20,003 bases of DNA from a bacterium (GTDB taxonomy: Bacteria; Spirochaetota; Spirochaetia; JABEVK01). The position numbers were made by a program, and so were the translations under genes. The notes beneath the pieces were generated by a model that saw only the letters and a list, made by a program, of their open reading frames with translations, made no database searches and had not been told where the DNA came from. Numbering within the stretch: the first letter of the stretch is position 1; each line of letters opens with the position of its first letter. Positions 1-8,059 of the stretch are shown here, in pieces. The DNA lies in NCBI GenBank assembly GCA_021782055.1, contig JAJXVP010000031.1, positions 1 to 20,003 on the forward strand, in the 5' to 3' direction.

Positions 1-1397
1 AAATTCTTCAAACTCAAGACCGGGCTCTGGCCCGACAACCAGAACGAACGGCCTCGTGGTTCGCGGGAAAACTCCAAGACGGCGAACAAGAAGAAGAGCT
101 TTTGGAGTCAGACGAAGAGGCGGTCCAGATTGTAACCATGCACAAAGCCAAAGGCCTTCAATGGCCTGTGGTGTTTGCCGTTGAACTTTGGCGCGGGTTA
201 AACAATAAGGATCAGGTTGAGCCCTTGTGGCGCGAAGGTCATACCCTAGTGGGCGATCTTGACCCAGCCACCAGCGATAGTCGTAAAACCCAACAAAAGA
301 CCGCCAAAAAGCAAGAAGCTCAACGCCTGGCCTACGTGGCGCTTACCCGGGCCGAGTCCCTGCTTTACGTTCTCACCGCTTGGCCTGACGAGAATTGGGG
401 CAATGCCAAAGATCCTACATATTCGCCAGCAACCTGGCTGTTCACGAACCCCCAACTCTTGCAGGCCGCTGATGAAACCGGACCATTGACTGTGTGGGGC
501 AACCCGCCCGACGTACAACCTCGACAGGTCGCCGAACCCTTGGCCGAGAGACCGCCGGTCTGGCCGTCGCACCGTCAACTTCACGAGCCTTGGTCAATCG
601 GAAGCTATACCAAGTTGGCAGGCGAAACCACACACCGAGCACCTGCGGGACCCCCGTCCCCCGCGGGGTCGCTCCCCGAGGGCTTGTTGGCTTTTCCCAA
701 GGGCAAGAACGCGGGTTTGGTCTTGCATAGTATTTATGAAAAGCTTGATTTTATGGGGTTGGCAGGTGGCACATTGAATGCCGAAGAAGCCGCCAAAGCC
801 GACGCTCAGCTGAGAGCGGCCGGTCCAGAATTCGAGGCTCATAGCCTGGCAGTCCGGGAGTCTTTGGCGTATACGCTCACAGCCCCCCTGCTTGCCGACG
901 ACCCCGAGTTCAGCTTATCGAAGCTTTCGCGACAAGAGAGGGCCTCCGAAGTCGAATTTTTCCTCAGCGCGGCCCATCCCGAAGCCAAGAAAGCTCCGCT
1001 TTCGGAAAAAGCCTTATCCTCGCTTTTAGGTCAAGGGGACTGGTCTGGGAAATTTTTGTTGCAGGGTTACCTTCACGGCTTCATCGACCTCGTTTTCACG
1101 TGGAAGAATCGTTGGTATATCCTCGATTGGAAATCGAACTTTTTGGGTTCACAGAGTGCGGACTATCACCCGGCCGCCCTAGAAAAGGCCATGACTGAAA
1201 ATCGATACCACTTACAATACCTGTTGTATTCGACGGCCTGGTGGCGCCACCTCAGCCCCAGCCAACCCTCCTGGGATCAGTTTGGAGGTGTTCTGTACCT
1301 CTTCTTACGTGGCCTTTCGCCCGGGGCTCCTGGTGCTGGCATCTACTTTACTCGTCCCGACGAAACGGTGATACGGGGTCTGGAGGCCCTCTTATGA
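1..1397 (+). CDS. recB: Exodeoxyribonuclease V beta subunit (RecB), C-terminal part, 5' end outside window
   Basis: This is the C-terminal 464 residues of a RecB-type helicase-nuclease. The reading frame is open from base 3 with no start, so the gene begins upstream. RecB is the 3'-5' helicase and nuclease subunit of RecBCD, which processes double-strand breaks for RecA. Visible motifs are superfamily-1 motif V (VTMHKAKGL, about nt 132-158) and motif VI (AYVALTRAE, about nt 327-353). The nuclease domain follows: GLVLHSIYE (His at nt 726), an EVE segment near nt 945-953, GFIDLVF with Asp at nt 1086, LDWKSNFLG with Asp and Lys near nt 1125-1133, and a Tyr-His-Leu-Gln-Tyr segment near nt 1206-1220. 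The D...DxK pattern is the RecB nuclease signature, and its catalytic residues look intact. The stop overlaps recD by 4 bases, so the two are co-translated. AddA is an alternative, but the RecD neighbour favours RecB. Confidence 0.9.
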   Translation, partial: ILQTQDRALARQPERTASWFAGKLQDGEQEEELLESDEEAVQIVTMHKAKGLQWPVVFAVELWRGLNNKDQVEPLWREGHTLVGDLDPATSDSRKTQQKTAKKQEAQRLAYVALTRAESLLYVLTAWPDENWGNAKDPTYSPATWLFTNPQLLQAADETGPLTVWGNPPDVQPRQVAEPLAERPPVWPSHRQLHEPWSIGSYTKLAGETTHRAPAGPPSPAGSLPEGLLAFPKGKNAGLVLHSIYEKLDFMGLAGGTLNAEEAAKADAQLRAAGPEFEAHSLAVRESLAYTLTAPLLADDPEFSLSKLSRQERASEVEFFLSAAHPEAKKAPLSEKALSSLLGQGDWSGKFLLQGYLHGFIDLVFTWKNRWYILDWKSNFLGSQSADYHPAALEKAMTENRYHLQYLLYSTAWWRHLSPSQPSWDQFGGVLYLFLRGLSPGAPGAGIYFTRPDETVIRGLEALL

Positions 1398-3067
1398 GTC
1401 GAAATATTCAAGAAGCAACAGCTTTTGCTAATCAGCAATTGGCGGCCTACCTCAAAAGACGCTTTGAAGCTTCTGACCAGGCGGTAACTTGGGCCCTCGC
1501 CGTTCACCAAAACTACAGGGAAGGCCACACGGTCCTTGTCTTGGCCGACCCCCCAGCCTTTGAAAAAGCCCTCAACCACGAGGGGAATTCCCCACTGACT
1601 TACGCCGATGGTCTTTTAGCCCTCACCCGCTGTTTTCACGAAGAAGAGCGTTTGGCCCAACGATTTACGGCCCTGGCAAAATACCAACCCAGAACTTCTG
1701 AAATCAAAGGCCATCGTGTCGAAGCCCTTAACCTCAATGCCTTGCAAGAAGCAGGGGCGTATCTCCCGTTTTTCTTTCAACTTGGAGTTCTTACTGGGGG
1801 ACCGGGCACAGGAAAGACCACCGTCCTCGCTCAACTCCTAGTTCATCAGTTTGCCGATCGACGAGAACGAGGTTTGCCCCCTCCTCGGATAGCTCTCGCG
1901 GCGCCCACCGGAAAAGCCGCCTTTCGCATGGGCGAATCTCTGAGGAATGCCCTGAGCAAGATTCCCGCTGAATTTGCAGCTCCCCTTGCCACCCTAGAAC
2001 CTCAGACCCTACACCGCCTTTTGGGAATTCGCAGTGCGGTAGGGGCACCCAAATACCATTCTGAGCGTCCTTTCGACGCCGATCTTGTCGTTATCGATGA
2101 AGCATCCATGGTTAGCCTCACGCTGATGGATCAGCTATTGAACGCCATGCCGGAGTCTGCGACATTGATCCTTATGGGGGACCCGGATCAACTCCCCTCC
2201 GTTGAACCAGGAAATGTTTTAGGCGATTTAACGAAGGTTTTTTCGGCCAACTCGTTTTCAGCCGCTTGGTGGGCCATGACCGGTTCTGGCACAGGCCACG
2301 AGAAACCGACAGCTCACGCACCAAGCCCTTTGGTAAAACTAGAGCATAGTTACCGTTTCAGTGATGATAAAGAAATTGGCCGTTTGGCACAGCTGACCTT
2401 AAAAGGCGAGACAGAACCGCTGAGCGACTTTTTAACAAGCCTTGGCACTGACGGTCAGGTGACGCTTCACGCTTTAGAAGCGAACGCCGTCGAGCATTTT
2501 GCAAACTCCTATTCTTTGTTCCTGGCGGCACAAACCCCCGAAGCGGCCCTTGAAGCACTGAGCCAACACATGCTTTTGACGGTGACCAATGAAGGGCCCT
2601 GGGGTCAACGGACTTTGAATGAGCTGTTGTACGACCGATTTTCAAAAGAAAAACCTCTTAGCCATTGGCCTGTAATGATCACCGAAAATGACCCCCGTTT
2701 GAACCTTTTTAACGGCGATTTGGGAGTAGCCTTTCGCACCGATCGTGTTCGTGTGTACTTTCAGCGTTCCGACAAAAAGCCGGCTGTGTTTCTTGAAAAT
2801 CAGCTCCCGAGTCACACCATCGCCTTTGCTATGACCATCCATAAATCGCAAGGCTCGGAATTTGCCAAGGTTTCCCTCGTTCTTCCCGACGTACAGCCGG
2901 AGGGCTTTGCACCAACCCGCCAGCTTTTTTATACCGGTTTGACCCGAGCCAAAGAGCAGGTTTCGCTTTGGATGTCAGAAACAAGCTTACGGCAAGCGAT
3001 CCAAAGGCAAGAAAATCGTCAAACAGGTTTAGTGAGTAAACTTCACCGCCACTTAGGGCGAGGATAA
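1394..3067 (+). CDS. recD: Exodeoxyribonuclease V alpha subunit (RecD), 5'-3' helicase
   Basis: The 557-residue product is a superfamily-1B helicase of RecD type, the 5'-3' motor of RecBCD. From the ATG at 1394, Walker A (GGPGTGKTT) is at residues 135-143. Walker B (VVIDEASM) is at 232-239. Motif III ([12 protein letters not shown]) is at 262-273. The C-terminal UvrD-like part carries [10 protein letters not shown] (about 481-490) and FYTGLTRAK (about 512-520). The start is chosen because ATG at 1394 forms an ATGA overlap with the recB stop and follows GGAGG by seven bases. The frame stays open upstream to 1241, but that stretch lies inside recB. Length is slightly below the E. coli protein (608). 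The last 15 bases overlap the convergent gene at 3053. RecC is not in the window and would be expected upstream of recB. Confidence 0.93.
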   Translation: MSRNIQEATAFANQQLAAYLKRRFEASDQAVTWALAVHQNYREGHTVLVLADPPAFEKALNHEGNSPLTYADGLLALTRCFHEEERLAQRFTALAKYQPRTSEIKGHRVEALNLNALQEAGAYLPFFFQLGVLTGGPGTGKTTVLAQLLVHQFADRRERGLPPPRIALAAPTGKAAFRMGESLRNALSKIPAEFAAPLATLEPQTLHRLLGIRSAVGAPKYHSERPFDADLVVIDEASMVSLTLMDQLLNAMPESATLILMGDPDQLPSVEPGNVLGDLTKVFSANSFSAAWWAMTGSGTGHEKPTAHAPSPLVKLEHSYRFSDDKEIGRLAQLTLKGETEPLSDFLTSLGTDGQVTLHALEANAVEHFANSYSLFLAAQTPEAALEALSQHMLLTVTNEGPWGQRTLNELLYDRFSKEKPLSHWPVMITENDPRLNLFNGDLGVAFRTDRVRVYFQRSDKKPAVFLENQLPSHTIAFAMTIHKSQGSEFAKVSLVLPDVQPEGFAPTRQLFYTGLTRAKEQVSLWMSETSLRQAIQRQENRQTGLVSKLHRHLGRG

Positions 3068-3955
3068 AATCCACAGCCTGAGCAGGATGAGCAAAAGGAT
3101 AGCGTTTAACCCAGCTCCCACCAGAAAAGCCGTCATGGCCAAAAGCTCACGACGACGTGCTGAACGCTTTTGCACCATCCATTTCAACGTTCCCGCCTTA
3201 CCTTCAAAGGCTAAAACATCGCGTTCGGCACGCTGACGCCGACTCTGTTCCCAGATTTTCGAAAACCAATAAAAAAAGAGAATCCCCGGCGGCAGAAAGA
3301 AAGTACTGGGCAACAAAGCCAAGGCTAAGGCCACCAAACCTTCGGCCCGTTCGCCAGGAATTTTTAAAAGGAAATATCCAGCCGCTAACAAAGCGGCCAG
3401 CCCCACCGCCAAAGACAGCGGAGTCAAAAAGTTCCACAGTTCAATTTTATGTCGAGAACTCCAAATGGTACGGGTTAAAACAGATTGCGCCCGTCCTTCG
3501 TAGGCGATCAATAACAATTTGTGCTGAGCTTGGGTATGAAACTGACTTCGCCCGTCTTTTTCAGTGAGCTGACCAGCAACAAAAAACGTCACCCCTTCGG
3601 GCAACGCGCGGACATCTTTCCAAAACACCCGGCGAGGGGGCTCGTCCGACGCCTCTGACCAGGCAACGTCTTCAGTTTGCAAGAACCAAAAATCAGCGCC
3701 TTCGACATTAACCGGGACACTGAGTTTTCCGTCCGTAAGCCAAAGAATCTCTCGGCCTTCCCACGCCTCTAAATGCCCGAAAAACCTTCGCGGTGAAGAA
3801 GGAACGGAACCTTGGACGTCCGAAAAGCTACAGTCCTGCCACTGGCTAGCCGCCAAAACCGAGGCCCTTAAAACACGCCAACGGTGACGAACGATATACG
3901 CGCCAACCAAGGGAAGGGCTACATAAAATATTCCGGTTAAGATTGCTAGAAGCAT
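3053..3955 (-). CDS. Unrecognised four-helix membrane protein
   Basis: I do not recognise this 300-residue protein. One N-terminal membrane helix (about residues 3-23) is followed by a mostly polar domain of about 150 residues (25-170). Three further hydrophobic helices follow, near 176-198, 206-231 and 270-296, with basic loops between ([16 protein letters not shown]). The polar domain looks beta-rich; the segment [14 protein letters not shown] followed by a DGR turn resembles small OB-like or NfeD/GIDE-type domains on membrane proteins, but this is only a resemblance. The start ATG at 3955 lies 13 bases after the stop of the 3969-4340 gene, so the two probably share a transcript. The ribosome binding site is weak. 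The stop lies 15 bases inside recD on the opposite strand. Confidence 0.8.
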   Translation of the reverse strand: MLLAILTGIFYVALPLVGAYIVRHRWRVLRASVLAASQWQDCSFSDVQGSVPSSPRRFFGHLEAWEGREILWLTDGKLSVPVNVEGADFWFLQTEDVAWSEASDEPPRRVFWKDVRALPEGVTFFVAGQLTEKDGRSQFHTQAQHKLLLIAYEGRAQSVLTRTIWSSRHKIELWNFLTPLSLAVGLAALLAAGYFLLKIPGERAEGLVALALALLPSTFFLPPGILFFYWFSKIWEQSRRQRAERDVLAFEGKAGTLKWMVQKRSARRRELLAMTAFLVGAGLNAILLLILLRLWILSSP

Positions 3956-3968
3956 TCGCGAGCCAGGT

Positions 3969-4340
3969 TCAGGCGCTAAGGTTGATTACTAACGCTTTTG
4001 ACGACGTCCAGCTGTGAAAAGGCCCCCCGGATTTTTGCATCTCCCAAGCTTGGTGGGCCAATTCGGCGATAGCGGCTTCGGGGTTGGCCATGTGACCGGC
4101 TTCTAGATGTACCGGAGGAGTTCCTGCGGCACGATGCGCATTGATTTCGGCAATTAGGCTGTCTAAGATTCGCAGTCGGTCTAATGACACGCCGCCTTGC
4201 TCGGAAGGTACCCCCTCTACATAGCGGAACTGAGCGTAGATAGCCTGGCTGGGCGAAACGGGAAATTCCATTCGACCCAGAGGTGTAGCGGTAAACGCTG
4301 AATACAAACTGAATCCCGGTACGGCGGTAATCGCACTCAT
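3969..4340 (-). CDS. Unrecognised 123-residue protein
   Basis: The product has no clear membrane helix or signal peptide and I recognise no family. It is rich in aromatic and small residues in the N-terminal half ([22 protein letters not shown]). A predicted helix follows around [16 protein letters not shown] (residues about 53-69), then an Ala-rich helix [14 protein letters not shown]. The ATG at 4340 has AAAAAGGG about 8-10 bases upstream, an acceptable Shine-Dalgarno. It is the first gene of a two-gene minus-strand unit with the membrane protein at 3053-3955, and it diverges from argR. A sigma-28-like promoter lies at the right distance in front. That hints at a motility-linked or surface-linked regulon, but nothing in the protein itself proves it. 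A cytoplasmic location is likely. Confidence 0.7.
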   Translation of the reverse strand: MSAITAVPGFSLYSAFTATPLGRMEFPVSPSQAIYAQFRYVEGVPSEQGGVSLDRLRILDSLIAEINAHRAAGTPPVHLEAGHMANPEAAIAELAHQAWEMQKSGGPFHSWTSSKALVINLSA

Positions 4341-4359
4341 CTCTTTACCCTTTTTCTTT

Positions 4360-4386
4360 TTATCGGTAGGTTAGAAAAAAAGATAA
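4360..4386 (-). promoter_or_regulatory. Sigma-28 (flagellar)-like promoter for the 3969-4340 gene
   Basis: Read on the minus strand, ACCGATAA (4367-4360) matches 7 of 8 bases of the sigma-28 -10 element GCCGATAA. TTATCTTT (4386-4379) matches 5 of 8 of the -35 element TAAAGTTT. The spacing between the two octamers is exactly 11 bases, as in the sigma-28 consensus. The ATG is 19 bases beyond the -10 element, leaving room for a short leader with a ribosome binding site. The -35 match is modest and the region is AT-rich, so a chance match is possible. Confidence 0.4.
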
Positions 4387-4397
4387 GTATCCTTGAA

Positions 4398-4436
4398 AAT
4401 GTATCTTTATGCTATTTTATTGCATTTTATTTCATA
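4398..4436 (+). promoter_or_regulatory. Tandem ARG-box-like operators (ArgR binding sites)
   Basis: Two 18-bp sites are at 4398-4415 and 4419-4436. The known consensus is WNTGAATWWWWATTCANW. The right site matches 8 of 10 half-site bases, with flanks and a WWWW centre that also fit. The left site matches 7 of 10 half-site bases, with one non-W base in the centre. They are separated by exactly 3 bp, the spacing of paired ARG boxes in E. coli, where one ArgR hexamer spans two boxes. The right box ends six bases before the argR -35 hexamer. The inference is autoregulation of argR and arginine repression of argCBDG. The minus-strand gene at 4340 could also be affected. Confidence 0.6.
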
Positions 4437-4442
4437 ATTCTC

Positions 4443-4472
4443 TTGTCATTGAAGTTTGAATAATGCTAAAGT
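4443..4472 (+). promoter_or_regulatory. argR-argCBDG promoter, predicted leaderless
   Basis: The -35 hexamer TTGTCA (4443-4448) matches 5 of 6 consensus bases, the spacer is 18, and the -10 hexamer is TAAAGT (4467-4472). The ATG of argR begins 7 bases after the -10 hexamer, exactly where transcription should start. No purine-rich ribosome binding site lies between. The predicted mRNA therefore begins at or within a base of the start codon. Confidence 0.65.
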
Positions 4473-4479
4473 TCGCGTC

Positions 4480-4944
4480 ATGAAGGAACGCGATGAGCGG
4501 CTCCATGCCCTTAGGCAGATTATCCTCACCCGTTCAGTCTCTAGCCAAGAAGAATTGTTGTGTCTTCTTAATGCTGATGGGTTTGATGTGACGCAAGCCA
4601 CGTTAAGCCGAGATTTAAAAGCCCTTCGGGTTGGTAAGGTCAGCTCACCGGATGGACTGTATGTCTACAGTTTGCCCGACGATAGCGATCGAAGTCGCGG
4701 TGATCTCATTCGCGATTTTCAACGCGGGTACTTAAGTATGGAGGCTTCGGGGAACCTTGTTGTTCTCAAGACTCTTCCGGGGCATGCTCAGGCGGCAGCA
4801 TGGGCTCTCGACAATCTTGAGTTAGGCCCTATTCTCGGTACCGTCGCCGGAGACGACACGGTTTTGATCATCTTAAAAGAAGGTCAACGATTTCTTGACC
4901 TTAAGAAGGTTTTGGCATCCCTGATGCCGCAATGGGAGGTATGA
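4480..4944 (+). CDS. argR: Arginine repressor ArgR
   Basis: The 154-residue product has the ArgR length and both domains. The N-terminal winged helix-turn-helix holds the recognition segment VTQATLSRDLKALRVGKV (about residues 37-54). The C-terminal oligomerisation and arginine-binding domain holds LPGHAQAAAWALDNLE and GTVAGDDTVLII, whose Asp-Asp pair binds arginine in the family. It senses arginine and represses biosynthesis genes; here it leads the arginine operon, so self-repression is likely. The start is set at ATG 4480, not the TTG at 4456, because the TTG falls inside the promoter spacer upstream of the predicted transcription start. The start has no Shine-Dalgarno. The stop lies one base before argC. 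Confidence 0.93.
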   Translation: MKERDERLHALRQIILTRSVSSQEELLCLLNADGFDVTQATLSRDLKALRVGKVSSPDGLYVYSLPDDSDRSRGDLIRDFQRGYLSMEASGNLVVLKTLPGHAQAAAWALDNLELGPILGTVAGDDTVLIILKEGQRFLDLKKVLASLMPQWEV

Positions 4945-4945
4945 C

Positions 4946-5995
4946 ATGAAAGTTGGTGTAGTGGGCGCGTCCGGATATACCGGAATGCTTTTGTTGAGGC
5001 TCCTTCAAAACCACCCTCGGGTTGAACAGATTTTTCCAGTCTCAAGTTCAAAACCCGGCGAAAAGATCGCTCAAGAGGACCCTGGTCTTGGTACCTTTCT
5101 TCCTAAATTTGACCATTGCCAAGGGCGCTTTATGACCTTAGACGAAGCGGTCGCCCAGCAACCCGATGTCGTCTTTGCCGCCCTGCCACACCTAGCGAGC
5201 GCTTCGGTGTGCGCTCCTTTTTTTGGAAAGTCTGTCGTTATTGATCTTTCGGCGGATTTTCGGATTAAAGACCGTGCAGTTTTTCAACGGGCCTATGGAC
5301 AAGAGCCACCGCGCCCCGATTTGCTCGACAAAGCGGTCTATGGTTTGGCCGAGTGGCACACACAGGCCATCAAAACCGCCGATATCATCGCCAATCCCGG
5401 TTGCTACACCACTTGTTCGTTACTTCCCCTGTTGCCCTTGTATCGCGCCGGTTTGATTGAACCCCGCGCGGTTATCAACGCTGCCAGCGGAATTTCAGGG
5501 GCGGGAAAAAAAGCAGAGTTGAAATACCTTTTAACCGAACGAGCCGAAAGTATGCAAGGCTACTCGCTGGGCACCCGGCATCGTCACTGTCAAGAGATTG
5601 AAGACCAGACCAAGGCTCAAGACCAACAGGCGCGAATTTTGTTCAACCCCCACTTAGTTCCCATGAAACGGGGCATCGCTTCGACGATTTTGGTCGATCT
5701 AAAGCCAGGAAAATCTCTGGCCGAGGCTGAAGCCGCCTGGAAGTCTGCCTACCAGGGCCGGCCTTTTGTCCAGTATACCGGTAACCGTATCCCCGCTACA
5801 GGCGAAGTCTGGGGTTCTAACCGCTGTGATTTCGGGGCCGTGTTAGCCGATCCCGAGCGGGACGCCTCTGCTTTGCTCATTTCTAGCGTCCTTGACAACC
5901 TGGTTAAAGGGGCTTCGGGTCAAGCTGTCCAAAATATGAACTTACGCTTTGGCTTTCCTGAGACAGAGGGGCTCCCATGGACCAACCAAATCTGA
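4946..5995 (+). CDS. argC: N-acetyl-gamma-glutamyl-phosphate reductase
   Basis: This 349-residue enzyme catalyses the third step of arginine synthesis: NADPH-dependent reduction of N-acetylglutamyl phosphate to the semialdehyde. The N-terminal dinucleotide-binding motif GVVGASGYTG (residues 4-13) and the catalytic cysteine in ANPGCYTT (Cys153) are clear. The GTRHRHCQEIED segment corresponds to the family's conserved His region. Length is normal for the long form. The ATG is preceded by GGGAGGT (4934-4940), a strong ribosome binding site lying within the argR end. The 3' end overlaps argB by 19 bases if argB starts at 5977. It is cytoplasmic and should be repressed by ArgR. Confidence 0.95.
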   Translation: MKVGVVGASGYTGMLLLRLLQNHPRVEQIFPVSSSKPGEKIAQEDPGLGTFLPKFDHCQGRFMTLDEAVAQQPDVVFAALPHLASASVCAPFFGKSVVIDLSADFRIKDRAVFQRAYGQEPPRPDLLDKAVYGLAEWHTQAIKTADIIANPGCYTTCSLLPLLPLYRAGLIEPRAVINAASGISGAGKKAELKYLLTERAESMQGYSLGTRHRHCQEIEDQTKAQDQQARILFNPHLVPMKRGIASTILVDLKPGKSLAEAEAAWKSAYQGRPFVQYTGNRIPATGEVWGSNRCDFGAVLADPERDASALLISSVLDNLVKGASGQAVQNMNLRFGFPETEGLPWTNQI

Positions 5996-6789
5996 TACAA
6001 AGAAAGCCTATGAAACCGTATCTGATTGTCAAAATCGGGGGCGTTGTTGCCACTGATACTCAACTTTTACAAAAGCTCTTGACCGATTTGGGTCAAGCCA
6101 CCACTTACGCCTGCGTTCTTGTCCATGGGGGCGGTAAAGAGGTAACGGCCTTGAGCGAGCGCCTTGGTTACCAAGCAGAGTTCCGATCGGGCCTTCGCAT
6201 CACCAGTCCCGGCGAGATGGAAGTCGTGGACATGGTTCTGGGTGGCAAGGTCAATATCGCTCTGGTCAGAATGGCGACGCAACTTGGACTGAAAGCTGTA
6301 GGTCTAGGGGGTCAGGACGGCAAACTTTTTTCAGCCAAAGCTCTTACTGTCGAAGGGGCACCCGACTGCCGCACTGGTCAAATCGTCGCCAGTGACCCTA
6401 GCCTCGTCAAACTGCTGTGCAGTGAAGGTTACCTGCCTATAATTCACTCCACCTGCATGGCAGCAGACGGCCAGGGACTGAACGTTAATGCCGACGAAGC
6501 CGCCCAAGCCTTGGCCGTTGCGTTAGAAGCCGAAGTGCTTTTGTATGTTTCGGATATCCGTGGCGTCTTAAAGAATGGTCAGGTGATAGCTCGTTTAGAC
6601 GAAGAAGCTCTTGAAAATGAAATTGATGCCGGAGTGATTTCGGGGGGTATGATCCCCAAAGTGCGTAATGCTTCTGAAGCCGTTTCAGCGGGCTGTGGCC
6701 GGGTTATCATTGGCGGCTATCAAAGTACTGGCGACCTGAGTCGGCTTCTCGCAGGTGAAAGCGGGACGACCATTCATGATGGCGTCTAA
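5977..6789 (+). CDS. argB: Acetylglutamate kinase
   Basis: This amino-acid kinase phosphorylates N-acetylglutamate with ATP, the second step of arginine synthesis. Family motifs include IVKIGGVV near the N-terminus, LVHGGGKEV, GLRITSPGEMEVV, LNVNADEAAQALA, and the C-terminal SGGMIPKVRNA region with its nucleotide-binding Lys. It resembles the short E. coli-type enzyme and lacks the N-terminal helix extension typical of arginine-inhibited hexameric forms. I infer that feedback control rests on ArgR or on another step. Start: ATG 5977 has GAGGGG five bases upstream and gives 270 residues. ATG 6010 (259 residues) also fits the family length but has only a weak AGAAAG. LysZ-type kinases are related, but the operon points to ArgB. 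Confidence 0.92.
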   Translation: MDQPNLIQRKPMKPYLIVKIGGVVATDTQLLQKLLTDLGQATTYACVLVHGGGKEVTALSERLGYQAEFRSGLRITSPGEMEVVDMVLGGKVNIALVRMATQLGLKAVGLGGQDGKLFSAKALTVEGAPDCRTGQIVASDPSLVKLLCSEGYLPIIHSTCMAADGQGLNVNADEAAQALAVALEAEVLLYVSDIRGVLKNGQVIARLDEEALENEIDAGVISGGMIPKVRNASEAVSAGCGRVIIGGYQSTGDLSRLLAGESGTTIHDGV

Positions 6790-6828
6790 GACAACTCTTG
6801 GCGATCTAATGAAAATAGGAGGCTCACT

Positions 6829-8046
6829 ATGAAAGACCGAATGGTTTATCATCCCCCGTTTCCTAAAAACTATGCGGATGAATTTCTGGTGCTAGAAAAA
6901 GGCAAAGGCTCTTGGGTCTGGGACCGTTCAGGAAAGCGTTACTTAGACTTTTCCTCGGGGATAGCCGTTAATGCTCTCGGTCATGGCCGAGTCGACTTGG
7001 CGCGCATAGCCTATCGCCAAATGAAAAAGCTTACTCATGTCTCAAACCTCTTTACCACCGAACCCGCCTTGCAATTGGCCGCACAGCTCGTGGCTACCGG
7101 AGAACGCTTAGGCGGTCCTGCCTTCGCTGCAGTTCACTTTGGCAATTCTGGAACAGAAGCTAACGAAGCAGCCATCAAGTATGCCCGGGTTTATGCCCTC
7201 CGCACCCGAGGAGAAGGTCATCACAAGCTCTTATCGTTTACCGGGGCCTTTCACGGTCGAACCCTTGGCGCTTTGTCGCTGACGCCCACCGAAAAGTACC
7301 AAAAGCCCTACCACCCCCTTTTACCGGGAGTCGAAACGGCGACTTTTAATAATTTGAACGACCTGGATCGTCTTGATGCCAGCTATGCCGCCGTTTTTTT
7401 AGAGCCTCTTCAAGGAGAAGGTGGCCTGGAACACATCACTCCAGAATTTGCCACCAAACTCCAAGACCTGTGCCACAAACATGACATCCTTATTGTTGCC
7501 GACGAGATTCAATGCGGTCTGGGGCGGACTGGTACCTTTTTTGCGAGTGAGCAATTAGGCCTGGTTCCAGACATCGTCACGTTGGCCAAGCCTCTCGCCG
7601 GCGGGTTACCCCTGTCGGCAACGTTGATTCCTGCCAAAGTGAACGACATTGTTCATGTCGGTGATCATGGTACGACCTTCGGCGGTGGGCCTGTGACAAC
7701 GGCGGTTGCTGGAAAAGTTCTGGATATTATTCTCAGCCAGGAGTTTTTAGCCGAGGTAACCCAAAAGTCTCAACACTTTACCGAGCTGTTAAACCGCCTT
7801 CAGGCTTCAAACCCCTCAATTCGCACCGTCAAGGGGCTTGGTCTTTTGCGGGGCCTGGCGATCAACATTCCACAAGGGAGTTCTTTGCTGTCGCAAATTT
7901 TGGCTGACGCGCAAGACGAAGGTTTGTTGCTTCTGCGTGCGGGTACCGACGTCTTACGTCTGGCACCGCCTTTAACTGTAACCACTAAGGAACTTTCCCA
8001 GGGCTGTGCGCTGTTGGAAAAAGTTCTCAAAAAAAACCTAGCCTAA
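6829..8046 (+). CDS. argD: Acetylornithine aminotransferase
   Basis: This 405-residue class-III PLP aminotransferase converts N-acetylglutamate semialdehyde and glutamate to N-acetylornithine and 2-oxoglutarate. It shows the phosphate-cup motif GNSGTEANEAAIK (residues 105-117), FTGAFHGRTLGAL (137-149), the cofactor Asp in VADEIQCGLGRTG (Asp225) and the PLP lysine in TLAKPLAGG (Lys254). The FHGRT and ADEIQ motifs fit ArgD better than 4-aminobutyrate aminotransferase, and the operon supports this. Some ArgD enzymes also act as succinyldiaminopimelate aminotransferase in lysine synthesis; the sequence does not decide this. GGAGG is nine bases before the ATG, and 39 bases separate it from argB. 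Confidence 0.94.
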   Translation: MKDRMVYHPPFPKNYADEFLVLEKGKGSWVWDRSGKRYLDFSSGIAVNALGHGRVDLARIAYRQMKKLTHVSNLFTTEPALQLAAQLVATGERLGGPAFAAVHFGNSGTEANEAAIKYARVYALRTRGEGHHKLLSFTGAFHGRTLGALSLTPTEKYQKPYHPLLPGVETATFNNLNDLDRLDASYAAVFLEPLQGEGGLEHITPEFATKLQDLCHKHDILIVADEIQCGLGRTGTFFASEQLGLVPDIVTLAKPLAGGLPLSATLIPAKVNDIVHVGDHGTTFGGGPVTTAVAGKVLDIILSQEFLAEVTQKSQHFTELLNRLQASNPSIRTVKGLGLLRGLAINIPQGSSLLSQILADAQDEGLLLLRAGTDVLRLAPPLTVTTKELSQGCALLEKVLKKNLA

Positions 8047-8059
8047 CAAGGAGAAACTT

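Noticed and set aside
1241..1393. N-terminal extension of recD
   Set aside because: It lies out of frame within recB; the ATG at 1394 with GGAGG and an ATGA overlap is the natural start.
4456..4479. TTG start giving a longer ArgR
   Set aside because: The TTG falls inside the promoter spacer, upstream of the predicted transcription start, and has no ribosome binding site.
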